Below are positions 63,430 to 64,000 of a stretch of DNA of 64,000 nucleotides, piece after piece. Made by a program: the position numbers and the translations under genes. This DNA is from Streptococcus orisasini. Lineage in GTDB: Bacteria > Bacillota > Bacilli > Lactobacillales > Streptococcaceae. Location: assembly GCF_001431045.1 (NCBI RefSeq), contig NZ_BCLE01000020.1, positions 17,538 to 81,537 of the forward strand, given 5' to 3'. Each line of letters starts with the position of its first letter. Position 1 is the first letter of the stretch. Under the pieces are notes generated by a model. The model searched no databases. It was not told the DNA's origin and saw nothing but the letters and a program-made list of their open reading frames with translations.

Positions 63430-63476
63430 AAAACATGACAGACTGCTGTAATCATTAGCGGTCTGTCATGTTTTTT
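63430..63476. terminator. Bidirectional terminator between ABC transporter and esterase
   Basis: AAAACATGACAGAC pairs with GTCTGTCATGTTTT around a 17-nt loop, T run on one side and A run on the other; the genes converge. Confidence 0.88.
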
Positions 63477-63478
63477 AT

Positions 63479-64000
63479 TTATTCTTTTAGGGTAAATTTT
63501 AAGAATTCAATAAAGTGATCTGCCCAGTATTTTTCATGGTGAATTTCATTAGCCATGATGTGCAAATCAATGTTTTCCATGGGGTGTCCTGTGCGCAGAA
63601 GGGATTGATAGTAGTGGAGGGTGCAGTCAATATAGGCCTGATTCATGTTTGGAGCAAAGGCTTCATCTACCTCATCGCCTTCTTTGGTGCCGACCTGAAT
63701 AAAGACTTTGCTGTCTGTATTTAGAGGATGGTGATCGCAAAAGCGCAGGAAATCACGTTCGCTGAACCAGGAAGCTAAGGAAAAGACACCCAGATTACCG
63801 AAGATGTCAGGATAGGCTGCTCCCATGTAGGCAGTGATAATGCCACCCATAGATGAGCCGGCCAATAAAGTGTTTTGGCGGTCGGATTGAGTTCGATAAT
63901 TGTCATCAATAAAGGGTTTGACTGTGTTGACTAGCCAGTCGCCGTAGGCCATACCGTCACCGCCGCTACTGGCGGTTTTAGGGGTTGTTTCAACGGCTGT
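63479..64000 (-). CDS. Esterase-D-like alpha/beta hydrolase, N-terminus outside the window
   Basis: The frame is open to the window edge, so this is the C-terminal 173 residues; ETTPKTASSGGDG continues before MAYGDWLV. The nucleophile serine is in LAGSSMGGIITAY, and the catalytic histidine is probably HIMANEIHHEKYWADH at the end. It belongs to the putative esterase (EstD/YieL) family like the gene at 60289, though not closely alike. It converges on the ABC transporter and probably belongs to a separate unit to the right. Confidence 0.82.
   Translation of the reverse strand, partial: TAVETTPKTASSGGDGMAYGDWLVNTVKPFIDDNYRTQSDRQNTLLAGSSMGGIITAYMGAAYPDIFGNLGVFSLASWFSERDFLRFCDHHPLNTDSKVFIQVGTKEGDEVDEAFAPNMNQAYIDCTLHYYQSLLRTGHPMENIDLHIMANEIHHEKYWADHFIEFLKFTLKE

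Overview
The window is a low-GC Firmicutes chromosome segment. The gene order ppc-ftsW-tuf-tpiA-murM/murN, the order prfB-ftsE-ftsX followed by an MBL hydrolase and an acetoin/diacetyl reductase, and the murM/murN pair itself point to a Streptococcus of the mutans group. This comes from remembered synteny, not a search, and I cannot resolve the species (S. mutans relatives such as S. ratti fit).

Layout. 1-11.2 kb holds housekeeping and envelope genes: msrA, lysS, a secreted LysM protein, a HAD phosphatase, a ybaK-yccF-phosphatase operon, an amidase, a TPP-riboswitch-controlled thiT, a GH25 lysozyme, and an ECF S component overlapping a DUF4430 lipoprotein. 11.8-25.5 kb holds ppc, ftsW, tuf, tpiA, the murM-murN branching-peptide operon behind a Cof-type HAD gene, a ywfO-like HD hydrolase, a TSUP permease and a DUF1934 protein. 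25.8-35.9 kb is a two-operon sugar-acid catabolic locus (DapA/NanA-family lyase, DASS-type permease, VOC protein; DUF1537 kinase, Fe-alcohol dehydrogenase, PdxA2, cytosolic Asp-box protein) around a PrpR-like regulator whose AAA+ domain looks dead. 36-40.7 kb has a yybP-ykoY (Mn2+) riboswitch before a P-type ATPase, a GDPD and a metallophosphoesterase. 40.9-48 kb is a galactitol PTS operon (PRD regulator, gatA, gatB, gatC, gatD, lacD) interrupted by a 0.8-kb array of structured repeats. 48-54.7 kb carries class III fbp, queG, prfB with its +1 frameshift, and ftsEX. 54.7-57.3 kb is an accessory scar (ISL3-type transposase tail, PAP2 remnant, frameshifted membrane gene, secreted thioredoxin-like protein). 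57.3-64 kb has an MBL hydrolase, acetoin reductase, ATP-grasp protein, two related esterases and, between them, a broken YcaO-like gene with an ABC exporter.

Most striking patterns. (1) Seven copies of a roughly 260-380-bp non-coding mobile element lie in intergenic regions. They have matching 18-bp ends and a multi-stem fold supported by compensatory base changes between copies. Several sit inside intrinsic-terminator hairpins, with a terminator copy on both sides. (2) The galactitol operon contains an A-B-B-A-A array of two kinds of hairpin-rich repeats starting with GTATCTTA. (3) At least six genes have a -10 box exactly 6-7 nt before the ATG and no usable Shine-Dalgarno, which predicts leaderless mRNAs. 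(4) The sugar-acid locus combines enzymes whose joint substrate I cannot name.
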